Shown: positions 25,958 to 36,060, numbered from the stretch's first letter. The stretch is 64,000 bases of DNA from an uncultured Lachnospiraceae bacterium (GCA_910586015.1 CAJUGJ010000014.1:32379-96378), one strand, 5' to 3'. Numbers and translations are program-made. The notes: generated by a model from the letters alone, not told the origin.

Positions 25958-26881
25958 ATGGAATACATTCGGGAGATAACTAATTTTCATGAAAAACATA
26001 CCTGTGTAACACTGGGAAAGTTTGACGGACTTCATTTAGGACATCGAATGTTATTAGAACAGTTAAAAAAGTATCAGAAGATAGGATATCGTTCTATTGT
26101 ATTTACATTTGATTCTCATCCATTTTGCCTATTTTCCAAACAGGATATTTCTTTAATTTATACGGAAGAAGAAAGAAAGATTTTAATTTCTAAACTAAAT
26201 CCAGATGTTATGATTTCATTTCCATTTACCGAAGAAATTGCGACAATAGAGCCAGAGGATTTTCTAAAAGAGATCTTAATAAAACAGCTAGATGCTAAAG
26301 TTTTAGTAGTTGGATCAGATTTTCGATTTGGACATGCCAGACGTGGTAATGTTGAGATGTTAAAAAAATACGAAACACTTTATGGATATCAGTTAGTCGT
26401 AGTAGAAAAACTTTTAAATGATGGTGAAATTGTAAGTAGTACAAGAATTCGAAAGGCATTAGAACAAGGAGATTTAAAACAGGCAAATAAACTTTTGGGT
26501 AATCCCTATACGATTTTTGGAACAGTAGTTCATGGAAAAGAGTTAGGTAGAACGCTTGGGATGCCAACAGTAAATCTCATTCCTTCTAAACAAAAACTAC
26601 TACCACCAAATGGAGTTTATGCTTCCACTACTATCGTCAGACAAAAAAGTTATCATGGAGTGACAAATATCGGCTGTAAACCAACTGTTTCTAATGAATT
26701 GGTTCGAGGGGTAGAAACATATCTATTTGATTTTCATGAACAGGTTTATGGAGAAGAAATTGAAGTAAAACTTTATTCTTTTGAACGCCCAGAATATCGG
26801 TTTCATTCTATATCTGAGTTAAAGTTACAGATTGAAAAAGATGTTGAATTTGGTAAAATGTTTTTTAAGTCAGGAGAGTAG
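25958..26881 (+). CDS. ribF: Bifunctional riboflavin kinase / FAD synthetase RibF
   Basis: Converts riboflavin to FMN and then to FAD. The ATG at 25958 is preferred: GGAGG ends nine bases ahead, and the in-frame GTG at 25943 overlaps that site. The N-terminal nucleotidyltransferase domain has LGKFDGLHLGHRMLLEQ and SSTRIRKALEQGD. The C-terminal kinase domain has GRTLGMPTVNLIP and YHGVTNIGCKPTV. No FMN riboswitch is seen, as expected inside the operon. Confidence 0.95.
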   Translation: MEYIREITNFHEKHTCVTLGKFDGLHLGHRMLLEQLKKYQKIGYRSIVFTFDSHPFCLFSKQDISLIYTEEERKILISKLNPDVMISFPFTEEIATIEPEDFLKEILIKQLDAKVLVVGSDFRFGHARRGNVEMLKKYETLYGYQLVVVEKLLNDGEIVSSTRIRKALEQGDLKQANKLLGNPYTIFGTVVHGKELGRTLGMPTVNLIPSKQKLLPPNGVYASTTIVRQKSYHGVTNIGCKPTVSNELVRGVETYLFDFHEQVYGEEIEVKLYSFERPEYRFHSISELKLQIEKDVEFGKMFFKSGE

Positions 26882-26891
26882 GAAACAAAGA

Positions 26892-28316
26892 ATGATTATA
26901 CCAATAAATCCAAAATCCAAAATTCCGATGTACGAACAGATTTATCAATATTTAAAAGAAGAGATTAAATCAGGGCGGCTTTTAGTACATACTAAGCTTC
27001 CCGGAACTAGGACATTGGCTACCGATCTTATGATCAGTAGAAATACAGTAGAATCAGCCTATAGCCAATTAGTATCAGAAGGATATGTAGAGAGTCACCC
27101 AAAAAGTGGTTATTATGTCACTGAAATTGGAACTTTAGTGCATATGACAAAACAGGAAAAAGAAGATAAACCAAATAAAAAAACATCTGACTTTGTACCA
27201 GATTATGATTTTTCTCCTTTTTCCGTAGATATTTCGGGATTTCCATTTAGCACTTGGAGAAAATTATCAAATCAATGTATGAATGATATGAATCGAAACA
27301 TCTTTCTACTTGGAGATCCACAGGGAGATTTATTACTTCGAGAAGAGATTTCCAATTATCTACATGAATTTCGTGGAGTAAACTGTGAGGCTCAAAGAAT
27401 CTTAATTGGTGCAGGTGCAGACTATTTATTACAATTACTAAGTAAAATTTTAGGAAAAAAATGTATTGTTGCTATGGAAGATCCCGTATATCTAAGAGCA
27501 TATCAGATTTTAAAAGGAAATGGATATCAAATAATTCCTATACCAGTAGATAAAGAAGGAATTCAAGTAGAACAACTTTATTCTGTACCTATAGATTTTG
27601 TATATGTAACTCCTTCTCACCAGTATCCATTAGGGGTTGTAATGCCAATTAAGCGAAGAAGAGAATTACTTTTATGGGCAGAAGAGAAAGAAGGGCGTTA
27701 TATTATAGAAGATGATCATGATAGTGAGTTTCGTTATAAAGGAAAACCAATTCCCTCTTTACAAGGAATTGACACAGCAGAAAGAGTAGTGTATTTAGGA
27801 ACTTTTTCTAGGGCAATAGCTCCAGCTATCCGAGTAGGTTATATGGTGTTACCAAAACAACTCTACAATATTTATATAAAAAATTATTCTTATTATGCTT
27901 CGACAGTTTCAAGAATTGATCAGGCAATTTTATGTGAATTTATTCGAGGGGGATATTTTGAACGTCATGTAAATAAGATGAGAAAAAGATATAAAGCCAA
28001 GCATGATACTATGTTACGTGAACTTAAAATATTTGGAAATCAAGTTCAAGTGACAGGAGAATATGCAGGATTATATCTGGTTGCAGAGTTTTTTTGCGGA
28101 CTTACTGAACAGGAATTGATACAAAAAGCAGCACAAAAAAAAATTCAACTGTATGGTCTTGCAAGACATTATATTGATAAAGAAAAACAAAAGTTAGAAC
28201 AAAAACGAGCAATTATTCTTTTGGGATTTGCCAATTTAACAGAAATACAGATTACAAAGGGAATACAACAGCTTTTTATATGCTTGTCAAAACAGACAGA
28301 AAAAAAGAATCAATAG
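26892..28316 (+). CDS. MocR/PdxR-like GntR regulator with an aminotransferase-like domain lacking the PLP lysine
   Basis: Fusion of a GntR winged helix (residues about 1-75: IPMYEQIYQYLKEEIKSG, TRTLATDLMISRNTVESAYSQL) to a class I aminotransferase fold. Family members sense PLP or an amino acid and regulate vitamin B6, GABA or transport genes. The domain retains EDDHDSEFRY, but the Schiff-base motif reads YLGTFSRAIAPAIRVGY: R307 (AGG) stands where MocR proteins have lysine. The ATG at 26892 begins 10 bases after ribF; the longer frame overlaps ribF. The neighbouring gene order gives no clear target. Confidence 0.85.
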   Translation: MIIPINPKSKIPMYEQIYQYLKEEIKSGRLLVHTKLPGTRTLATDLMISRNTVESAYSQLVSEGYVESHPKSGYYVTEIGTLVHMTKQEKEDKPNKKTSDFVPDYDFSPFSVDISGFPFSTWRKLSNQCMNDMNRNIFLLGDPQGDLLLREEISNYLHEFRGVNCEAQRILIGAGADYLLQLLSKILGKKCIVAMEDPVYLRAYQILKGNGYQIIPIPVDKEGIQVEQLYSVPIDFVYVTPSHQYPLGVVMPIKRRRELLLWAEEKEGRYIIEDDHDSEFRYKGKPIPSLQGIDTAERVVYLGTFSRAIAPAIRVGYMVLPKQLYNIYIKNYSYYASTVSRIDQAILCEFIRGGYFERHVNKMRKRYKAKHDTMLRELKIFGNQVQVTGEYAGLYLVAEFFCGLTEQELIQKAAQKKIQLYGLARHYIDKEKQKLEQKRAIILLGFANLTEIQITKGIQQLFICLSKQTEKKNQ

Positions 28317-28338
28317 AAGATTCAAAGGAGAAATCAGC

Positions 28339-29985
28339 ATGGGAACAGTCTTAGCATTAGTTGCCGGATTAGGGTTGTTTTTATACGGCATGAAATTGAT
28401 GAGTGAGGGTCTGGAAAAGGTAGCAGGAGCAAGACTTCGTACTATTCTGGAAATGTGTACCAGAAACCGTTTTGTAGGAATGTTAGTGGGAATTTTGTTC
28501 ACCGCAGTTGTGCAGTCATCAAGCGCAACGACTGTGCTAGTAGTCAGCTTTGTCAATGCTGGACTGCTAAATTTAATGCAGGCGGCAGGAGTTATTTTAG
28601 GTGCGAATATTGGTACAACAGTTACTGCTCAATTAATGACCATTAATTTATCAGCCGCTGCTCCAGTTTTTATTTTAGTTGGCGTGATCATGGTAATGTT
28701 TTTTAAAAAGCCTTTGATAAAGCGAATCGGAGAAGTTATACTTGGATTCGGTATTTTATTTTTTGGTATGAGTTATATGTCAGATGGTATGGCAACATTA
28801 AAAGAATCTCCTAAAGTTGTTGAACAGTTGTCTTCTTTAAGCAATCCGTTTTTTGCTGTATTAATGGGATTTTTAATTACCGCAATCATTCAGAGTTCTT
28901 CGGCAACAGTGGGAATTGTACTTGTCATGGCTTCCCAAGGATTAATTGCATTAGAGATGTGTTTTTATATTATTTTAGGCTGTAATATGGGGTCTTGTGT
29001 TTCTGCCCTTTTAGCAAGTATAGGAAGCAAAAAAACAGCAAAGAGAGCAGCGTGGGTTCATTTTATTGTGAATATTATAGGAACTGTAGTGATTTTTGTA
29101 TTTCTTTGGTTCTTTATGGATGGAACTAGAAATTTCGTTGAAAAAATTTCTGTAGGTTCTAATGAAACAGAAACAATAAAACGATGTGTTGCAAATGCCC
29201 ATCTATTGTTTAAATTAGTTCAGGTTGCAGTTTGTTTTCCATTGACAAAATGGATTGTAAAATTGGCAGAATTGATTGTTCCAGGAAAGGATAAAAAGAC
29301 TGCAAGTATTGAACTGGAATATATTGGGGAACATTCTGTTTTTTCTACTACAGGTGCTGTTCCAAATGCGATTAATGAAATTGTAAGAATGGGAGAAATG
29401 GCATTTCGAAATCTTCATCATGCCCTACAATGTTTTGAAAAACAAAATACAGATGAATTAGAAAAGGTTTATGAAACAGAAAGGGCAATAAATCATCTAA
29501 ATAAGGCAATTACTAGATATCTTGTTCAGGCAAATCAGCTTTCTCTTCCTGTATCCGATCGTATGTTATTAGGAAGCTTGTTTCATGTTGTAAATGATAT
29601 TGAACGAATTGGAGATCATGCTGAAAATGTGGCAGACTTTACAAGACAGTGCAAGGATGATGGTTTAAGTTTTAGCCAGACAGCATTGGCAGAAATTCAG
29701 GAAATGGGAACAACAGTAGAAAAGTTATTAAATTATTCTATTGAAATGTTTGAGAAAAAGACAAAAGAACATCTTGACGAAATTCTTACTATGGAAGATA
29801 GAATAGATGAGATGGAACGAAAATTTCAACACAATCATGTACTGCGACTGACTGAAAACATTTGTGACCCAGAGACAGGAATGATTTTTTCGGATCTTTT
29901 ATCGAACTTAGAACGTGTAGCAGATCATGGAACAAATATTGCCTTTGCAATTTTGGAAAAAAATCCAGAAGGAAAAGAGGAGTAA
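28339..29985 (+). CDS. Na/Pi cotransporter family protein with a C-terminal PhoU domain
   Basis: Inner-membrane sodium-phosphate symporter of the NptA/YjbB type, 548 residues. Two inverted QSSSAT repeats mark the transport core (VVQSSSATTVLVVSF and IIQSSSATVGIVLVMA), each followed by a GANIGTTV or GCNMGSCV loop. About eight or nine membrane helices cover residues 1-320. The last ~200 residues form a PhoU-like helical domain (LFHVVNDIERIGDHAENVADF, LLSNLERVADHGTNIA). It follows the MocR gene closely and ends before a terminator. Confidence 0.92.
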   Translation: MGTVLALVAGLGLFLYGMKLMSEGLEKVAGARLRTILEMCTRNRFVGMLVGILFTAVVQSSSATTVLVVSFVNAGLLNLMQAAGVILGANIGTTVTAQLMTINLSAAAPVFILVGVIMVMFFKKPLIKRIGEVILGFGILFFGMSYMSDGMATLKESPKVVEQLSSLSNPFFAVLMGFLITAIIQSSSATVGIVLVMASQGLIALEMCFYIILGCNMGSCVSALLASIGSKKTAKRAAWVHFIVNIIGTVVIFVFLWFFMDGTRNFVEKISVGSNETETIKRCVANAHLLFKLVQVAVCFPLTKWIVKLAELIVPGKDKKTASIELEYIGEHSVFSTTGAVPNAINEIVRMGEMAFRNLHHALQCFEKQNTDELEKVYETERAINHLNKAITRYLVQANQLSLPVSDRMLLGSLFHVVNDIERIGDHAENVADFTRQCKDDGLSFSQTALAEIQEMGTTVEKLLNYSIEMFEKKTKEHLDEILTMEDRIDEMERKFQHNHVLRLTENICDPETGMIFSDLLSNLERVADHGTNIAFAILEKNPEGKEE

Positions 29986-30056
29986 TATTTAATTTACTAT
30001 TTCTATTTATAGTGAAAATTAAGTTACAATTTATGAATTATTATACAAAAGACTGT

Positions 30057-30096
30057 ATACATCTTCAGAGATTATTTACTGGAGATGTATTTTTTT
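30057..30096 (+). terminator. Intrinsic terminator after the Na/Pi transporter
   Basis: Stem ACATCTTCAG/CTGGAGATGT (one G-T pair; extended by two A-T pairs) with a 10-base loop, followed by TTTTTTT. It lies in the 29986-30300 gap, which otherwise holds only the next promoter and AT-rich sequence. Confidence 0.85.
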
Positions 30097-30164
30097 ATAA
30101 ATAAATATACTATTAAGTTGTATTTTTATTAGACAGAATTTAAGATTTCTTAAAGAGTTCATTC

Positions 30165-30193
30165 TTGTATCATATATACAATTGTGCTATAGT
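30165..30193 (+). promoter_or_regulatory. Promoter for the GT2-yfhO pair
   Basis: TTGTAT (30165-30170), a 17-base spacer and TATAGT (30188-30193). The leader is about 100 bases. Confidence 0.55.
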
Positions 30194-30300
30194 CATATAC
30201 AAAAGTTCGCATAAGTGTATATCTACGAATTTTTTCATTTTGTTTATAGAGTCAGCTTTAGGAGAATAATTTAGATTAGATGACAACAAGGGAGATTACT

Positions 30301-31275
30301 ATGAAAAATGAAAAACTTACATTGATTGTACCTGTTTATAATGAACAGAAGACACTAGATTTGTTTTATAATGAAACAGAACGTATTTTAAAAGATATAG
30401 ATATTATGATAGAGTATCTTTTTATAGATGATGGCTCAAAAGATAATTCTTTAAAGATAATACACAAACTCGCAGATACAGATAAAAGAATACATTATAT
30501 ATCCTTTTCCAGAAATTTTGGCAAGGAAGCTGCTATTTATGCAGGACTTAAAAATGCAGCAGGAGATTATATTACAATATTAGATGCTGATTTACAAGAT
30601 CCACCTTCACTTATTCCTAAAATGCTTCATTCAGTCATAGAAGAAGGATATGATTGTGTAGGAACAAGACGTGTAAACCGCAAAGGAGAACCTCCAATAC
30701 GTTCTTTTTTTGCTAGAATTTTCTATAAGTTAATTAATAAAATATCAAAAACAGAAATAGTAGATGGAGCAAGGGATTTTCAGCTCATCAACAAAAAGGT
30801 GGCAAATGCTATTCTTTCTATGAGCGAATATAATCGTTTTTCAAAAGGAATCTTTGGTTGGGTTGGATTTAGAAAAAAATGGATTGAGTATGAAAATATT
30901 GAAAGGGCAGCAGGAGAAACAAAATGGTCATTTTGGAAATTATTTTTATATGCAGTTGATGGAATTGTTGCATTTTCAACTATGCCACTTGTACTATCAT
31001 CTTTTTTGGGAATCTTATTTTGTATGATTGCCTTTATTATGATTCTTCTTATTATTACAAAAACATTGATCTTTGGAGATCCTACTTCCGGATGGCCTTC
31101 TTTAGTATGTATTATTATGTTTGTTTCTGGAGTACAACTTTTTTGTATAGGAATACTTGGACAATATCTTTCAAAAACCTATCTAGAAACAAAAAAAAGA
31201 CCTATCTATCTTGTTGAAGAAGCAAAATTGGAGGATAAGGAGTTGTCTAAAGATGTGGAAAAAGATGTTAAATAA
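30301..31275 (+). CDS. GT2 undecaprenyl-phosphate glycosyltransferase (CsbB/GtrB-like)
   Basis: Transfers a sugar from a nucleotide donor to polyprenyl phosphate on the inner membrane face. The ATG at 30301 follows GGGAG six bases upstream; an in-frame ATG at 30280 has no ribosome site. The GT-A domain shows LTLIVPVYNEQ, LFIDDGSKDNS and the catalytic DADLQDPP. Two C-terminal membrane helices (about 230-260 and 270-295) are typical of the DPM1/GtrB/CsbB group. It overlaps the YfhO gene by 23 bases; in Bacillus and Listeria such GT2-YfhO pairs put GlcNAc onto lipoteichoic acid. Confidence 0.88.
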   Translation: MKNEKLTLIVPVYNEQKTLDLFYNETERILKDIDIMIEYLFIDDGSKDNSLKIIHKLADTDKRIHYISFSRNFGKEAAIYAGLKNAAGDYITILDADLQDPPSLIPKMLHSVIEEGYDCVGTRRVNRKGEPPIRSFFARIFYKLINKISKTEIVDGARDFQLINKKVANAILSMSEYNRFSKGIFGWVGFRKKWIEYENIERAAGETKWSFWKLFLYAVDGIVAFSTMPLVLSSFLGILFCMIAFIMILLIITKTLIFGDPTSGWPSLVCIIMFVSGVQLFCIGILGQYLSKTYLETKKRPIYLVEEAKLEDKELSKDVEKDVK

Positions 31276-34090
31276 TAAACCAATAAAGAAATACTTTCAA
31301 AATATTTTTATTCTATATAGTGTATTATTTATTAGTATGATTTTTTTAATATACCAATACTTTTTTATAAAAGGAAAATCTTTTATATGGTTGCTAGATG
31401 GATGGGATCAGCATTATAAAGCTCTTTTATACTATTCAGCATGGCTTAAAGATATTTTTTCTAATATAGTTATAAATCATTCTTTTGCGATACCTAGCTA
31501 TAGTTTCAGCATAGGGTATGGTTCTGATATTTTATCAACCTTACATTATTATGTAATTGGAGATCCACTGAATTTATTTTCGGTATTTTTTTCAGCTTCT
31601 AGTATGCCTTATTTTTATAGTATACTTATTTTAATACGTCTTTATCTTGCAGGAGGAAGTTTTTTATATTATTGTAGATATAGAAAGAAAAGTACAGATA
31701 TTTCATTCCTTGCAGGAGCTTTTATTTATATATTTTGTTCCTTTACATTATTTGCTGCCATAAGACACCCTTATTTTATAAATCCAATGATCTATCTGCC
31801 ATTATTATTTACAGGCATTGAAAAAATATTAAATGAAAAAAAGCCAAAACTCTTTATTATTTCAGTATTTGTATCCGCAATTAGTAATTTTTATTTTTTA
31901 TATACATTGGTTCTTCTTACTATAATATATGTTATTTTAAGATTGATAAGTATATATAAAAAAGATATTAAGAATATACTTAAAAATATATGTATCATAG
32001 GTGTATATTCTGGTATTGGAATTCTTTTAAGTGCAGCGATCCTTTTGCCTGTAATTCTTTTCTTTTTCAGTGATACAAGATCAAAAAGTAGTTATGTATA
32101 TGATTTTTTATATCCAAGAGAATATTATGAAAAGTTTTTAAGTAGTTTTATAACCTATTCAACACCTGGATTTTGGACAAGATTTGGCTATGGTGCAATT
32201 TCACTTCCAGCTATATTTATACTATTTATAAAACAAAGAAAAAATACAACCTTAAAAATCGCTTTTATAAGCTTAACTACATGTACCTTACTTCCCTTAG
32301 CAGGACATATATTCAATGGATTTTCCTATATTACAAATCGATGGATATGGGGATATTCCATGTTAATGGGATATATTATTATTACTATGTGGAAAGAATT
32401 AATTTCTGTATCAAAAAAGGAGGCAGTTATTTTAGTTTCTTTGACTATCATTTATGCGATTGTAAGCAGATTCTTTTATGGTACACATTCTAATAACTTT
32501 AATACCTCTCTTTTTATTATAATAGCTACTCTTTTTGTTATTCTTTTATCTGAGAAACGATTTAAAAAATATAAAGAAGTTTTTTTGTTGATATCTGTCC
32601 TGTTAAGTATAGCTGCAAATGCTTATTATGCCTATTCACCAAAATACGAAAATTATACTTCTGAATTTGTGGATATGGACAAAATAGATTCTAAACTTAA
32701 AAATACAGAAGGGACTATTCTTGCCTCTATTGCCGAAAAAAATACGGATTTCTATCGTTATTCTGGAAGTAAAATTACAAGAAATGCGACATTGATAAAC
32801 GGATTATCAAGTACACAATATTACTGGAGTCTTTCCAATGGAGTTATAACAGATTTCTTTGATACCTTTAGTTTACTAGAAAATACTACATTTAACTATA
32901 AAGCATTAGATGAAAGAGCTATATTAAATGCTCTTGCAGGAGTAAAATATTATGTTACTTTAAATAAAGATAACGCGGATTTATATATTCCATATGGCTA
33001 TACGAAAATTACACAAGACAATACGTCTAAAAAGAATAATTATACAGTATATACTAATCAATATATGCTTCCTCTTGGATACACATATTCTTCCTATCTT
33101 CTTCCAAAAGATATAGAAGAATTAGATCCCATACAAAGACAGGAGGCGATTCTTAGTAGTATTTTATTGGAAGAACCTATAAGTACTTTTGAAAACAATA
33201 AAGTGATTTATACTTCAGAAAATATAAAATATAAATTAAAATGTCGCAGTAAAAATATTACAAATAAGGAGCAGTCTTTTATTGTAACAAAAAAAAATTC
33301 AGGTATTACATTAAGTTTTCAAGGAAAAGAAAATGCAGAAACTTATTTATATATCAAAGGCTTAAATTATACCCCTGTTTCAGAACTTTCTCTCTATAAT
33401 GATGATACTAGAATTGATCCATTAGATTTATATACAGAAGAAGATTTTAAGGCTTTATCCCAAAAACAGCAGAATAGACTTTTAAAAAAAGATAAATATT
33501 TTGAAGGTGCAAAAAAACTGGTTTTTGATATAAAAGCGGTAACAACAGATAAAGTGTATACCCATAAAGAATTATCTTATAAAACCCCTAAACATTCTTG
33601 GTTTGCGAATAGACATAATTTTATTGTAAACCTTGGTTATAGTAAAACTGCAAAAAAGGCAGTTACAATACGATTTCCTGAAGTGGGAATATACACTTAT
33701 GACAGCATAGAAATAGTATGTCAGCCAATGGATGATTATGAAAACAAAATAGAACTACGAAAAGAGTCTGTTCTTGAGAATATAAATCTGCATAAAACAG
33801 ATCGTTCTTATGCTACAAATACAATTACAGGTACTATTTCGCTACAAGAAAGAAAAATTTTATGTCTTGCCATTCCCTATTCAAAGGGTTGGAGGGCATT
33901 TGTAGATGGAAAGGAAGAGAAACTTTATAAGGCAAATATAATGTATATGGCACTTCCTCTTACAAAAGGAGAACATGAAGTTGTATTAAAATATACTACT
34001 CCAGGACTAAAGTTAGGAATGTTACTTACACTTTTAGGAATCATAATCAGTATTGGATTAGGTAGAATACCACGACAAACGCATAAGTAA
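31253..34090 (+). CDS. YfhO-family membrane glycosyltransferase
   Basis: A large GT-C-type membrane protein of about 945 residues. The ATG at 31253 is preferred because AAGGAG lies ten bases ahead; the frame is open further upstream inside the GT2 gene. The N-terminal half has about a dozen hydrophobic helices with WLLDGWDQHYKALLYYSAW after the first. The C-terminal half is extracytoplasmic and ends in the YfhO hallmark: PYSKGWRAFVDGKEEKLYKA, LPLTKGEHEVVLKYTTPGL and a last helix. Together with the GT2 it likely transfers a lipid-linked sugar onto a surface polymer; the polymer here is inferred, not shown. Confidence 0.85.
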   Translation: MWKKMLNNKPIKKYFQNIFILYSVLFISMIFLIYQYFFIKGKSFIWLLDGWDQHYKALLYYSAWLKDIFSNIVINHSFAIPSYSFSIGYGSDILSTLHYYVIGDPLNLFSVFFSASSMPYFYSILILIRLYLAGGSFLYYCRYRKKSTDISFLAGAFIYIFCSFTLFAAIRHPYFINPMIYLPLLFTGIEKILNEKKPKLFIISVFVSAISNFYFLYTLVLLTIIYVILRLISIYKKDIKNILKNICIIGVYSGIGILLSAAILLPVILFFFSDTRSKSSYVYDFLYPREYYEKFLSSFITYSTPGFWTRFGYGAISLPAIFILFIKQRKNTTLKIAFISLTTCTLLPLAGHIFNGFSYITNRWIWGYSMLMGYIIITMWKELISVSKKEAVILVSLTIIYAIVSRFFYGTHSNNFNTSLFIIIATLFVILLSEKRFKKYKEVFLLISVLLSIAANAYYAYSPKYENYTSEFVDMDKIDSKLKNTEGTILASIAEKNTDFYRYSGSKITRNATLINGLSSTQYYWSLSNGVITDFFDTFSLLENTTFNYKALDERAILNALAGVKYYVTLNKDNADLYIPYGYTKITQDNTSKKNNYTVYTNQYMLPLGYTYSSYLLPKDIEELDPIQRQEAILSSILLEEPISTFENNKVIYTSENIKYKLKCRSKNITNKEQSFIVTKKNSGITLSFQGKENAETYLYIKGLNYTPVSELSLYNDDTRIDPLDLYTEEDFKALSQKQQNRLLKKDKYFEGAKKLVFDIKAVTTDKVYTHKELSYKTPKHSWFANRHNFIVNLGYSKTAKKAVTIRFPEVGIYTYDSIEIVCQPMDDYENKIELRKESVLENINLHKTDRSYATNTITGTISLQERKILCLAIPYSKGWRAFVDGKEEKLYKANIMYMALPLTKGEHEVVLKYTTPGLKLGMLLTLLGIIISIGLGRIPRQTHK

Positions 34091-34216
34091 ATAAAGTGTG
34101 AGCAAAACCTTCGATTATTTGTTATAATGAAGAAAAGACCTTTGTCATGGATAGTGAGCATTTTTCTATTAAATTTCTGAATTTAGTAATTATAATATAT
34201 AAAGGAGGTAAAATAT

Positions 34217-35941
34217 ATGAACAATATACCTAGATGTGAACATCCTAAGCCTCAAATGAGACGTGAAAATTGGATGAATTTAAATGGGGAATGGGATTTC
34301 GCTTTTGATTTTGGCAATAGCGGAATAGATAGGAAAATTTTTGAGGAAGAAAGACTTGATAAGAAAATCATAGTGCCTTTTTGCCCGGAAAGTGAACTGA
34401 GTGGTATTGGTTATAAGGATTTTATTCCTGCTGTGTGGTATTTGAGAACCTTTGAATTGTCGGACAGTCAAAGGAATGGACGTGTTTTGCTACATTTTGG
34501 AGCAGTGGATTATGAATGTCGTGTATGGATTAATGGTAAGGAGGTTGGTGCTCATAAGGGTGGCTATGCTTCTTTTCGATTTGACATTACTGATTCAGTA
34601 GTAACGGGAGAAAACCGTGTGACAGTATATGCTTTTGATGATCAGAGAAGTGGGAAGCAATGCAAAGGAAAACAAAGCGTGTTGTTCCACTCCTTTGGCT
34701 GTGAGTACACTAGGACAACGGGAATCTGGCAGACCGTCTGGCTGGAATTTGTCCCAACCGATTATATTGTGGGCATACAGCTTTATCCTAATATTGCAGA
34801 AGTTACATTGACGGTGAAAGCGTGCACGAGGGGAAGTAAAATTTTACGTGCAGAAGCTTATTATGAAAATACCTTCTGTGGCAGTGCGGAAACAGAAGTC
34901 ACTTCCGGCAATGGGTTCTTAAAAATTCCACTGTCAAAACTGCACTTATGGGAGGCGGGCAATGGACGTTTATATGATCTAAAGCTCTATTTTGGAGAAG
35001 ATATTGTAAATAGTTATTTCGGTATGCGGGAGATTTCTATTGATGGAGAAAAAGTGTTGCTCAATGGAAAAGCAGTTTTTCAGCGCCTTGTACTAGATCA
35101 GGGATTCTATCCAGACGGTATTTATACGGCACCTTCTGATGAGGCACTGATGCAGGATATCAAACTATCGCTAGAGGCAGGTTTTAATGGTGCAAGGTTA
35201 CATGAGAAGGTATTTGAAGAGCGATTTCTGTATCACTGCGACAGGCTGGGGTACATAGTATGGGGTGAACAGGCAAATTGGGGGCTTGACCATAGCCGTC
35301 CAGATGGCTTGAAACATTTTCTGCCAGAGTGGATGGAGGTGTTAGAGCGGGATTTCAACCACCCTGCAATTGTTGGATGGTGTCCTTTTAATGAAACATG
35401 GGATTGTAATGGCAGGAAGCAGGACGATGATCTCCTCCGCATTACCTATCTGATGACAAAACAGTATGACACCACTCGTCCCTGCATTGATACAAGCGGT
35501 AATTTTCATGTGCTGACCGATATTTACGACCTGCATGATTATGAGCAAGATGCAGATGTTTTTGCAGAACACTATCAGGATTTTGCACAGGGTGGAAAAC
35601 TTTTAGATAACCATCCTAGCAGGCAGAAACCAGTTTTTGGGATACCTGTTTTTATCAGTGAGTATGGTGGAATCAAATGGAATGTTGATCAGAAAAACAA
35701 GGAGAATACATGGGGATATGGAGATAGTCCTAAGACACTGGAGCAATACCTTGAGCGATATCAACGACTGACAGACGTGCTTTTGGATAATCCAAGGATG
35801 TTTGGTTTCTGCTATACACAGCTATATGATGTGGAACAGGAAGTGAATGGGTTATATACTTATAATAGGATTCCAAAATTTAATATGGAAATAATCCGAA
35901 AGATTAACAGCAGAAAAGCGGCAATTGAAAAAGATGAATAA
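34217..35941 (+). CDS. Glycoside hydrolase family 2 enzyme (beta-galactosidase/beta-glucuronidase-like)
   Basis: 574 residues with GH2 order: jelly-roll sugar-binding domain (NLNGEWDFAFDFG, VPFCPESELSGIGY, RVWINGKEVGAHKGGYASFRFDIT), immunoglobulin-like middle domain, TIM barrel. The acid/base is E393 in WCPFNETWD and the nucleophile E482 in FISEYGG. No signal peptide, so it is cytoplasmic and acts on imported oligosaccharides. AAGGAGG precedes the ATG. Base composition and codon use look more GC-rich than in its neighbours, and no transporter is adjacent, suggesting acquisition on its own. Substrate cannot be stated. The 126-base gap upstream is AT-rich, with only weak promoter matches. Confidence 0.87.
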   Translation: MNNIPRCEHPKPQMRRENWMNLNGEWDFAFDFGNSGIDRKIFEEERLDKKIIVPFCPESELSGIGYKDFIPAVWYLRTFELSDSQRNGRVLLHFGAVDYECRVWINGKEVGAHKGGYASFRFDITDSVVTGENRVTVYAFDDQRSGKQCKGKQSVLFHSFGCEYTRTTGIWQTVWLEFVPTDYIVGIQLYPNIAEVTLTVKACTRGSKILRAEAYYENTFCGSAETEVTSGNGFLKIPLSKLHLWEAGNGRLYDLKLYFGEDIVNSYFGMREISIDGEKVLLNGKAVFQRLVLDQGFYPDGIYTAPSDEALMQDIKLSLEAGFNGARLHEKVFEERFLYHCDRLGYIVWGEQANWGLDHSRPDGLKHFLPEWMEVLERDFNHPAIVGWCPFNETWDCNGRKQDDDLLRITYLMTKQYDTTRPCIDTSGNFHVLTDIYDLHDYEQDADVFAEHYQDFAQGGKLLDNHPSRQKPVFGIPVFISEYGGIKWNVDQKNKENTWGYGDSPKTLEQYLERYQRLTDVLLDNPRMFGFCYTQLYDVEQEVNGLYTYNRIPKFNMEIIRKINSRKAAIEKDE

Positions 35942-36031
35942 AGAATATATTCATAAATAAAATTCTTTCATATGTCATAGACAAAAATCATTACCTTTAT
36001 GTGTTTGCCATGAATGGAATACAAAAATCTC

Positions 36032-36060
36032 TTTACATTTGATTTTTTTTATGGTAAGAT
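36032..36060 (+). promoter_or_regulatory. Sigma-A promoter of rpsO
   Basis: TTTACA (36032-36037), a 17-base spacer and TAAGAT (36055-36060). The leader to rpsO is about 95 bases. Confidence 0.65.
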
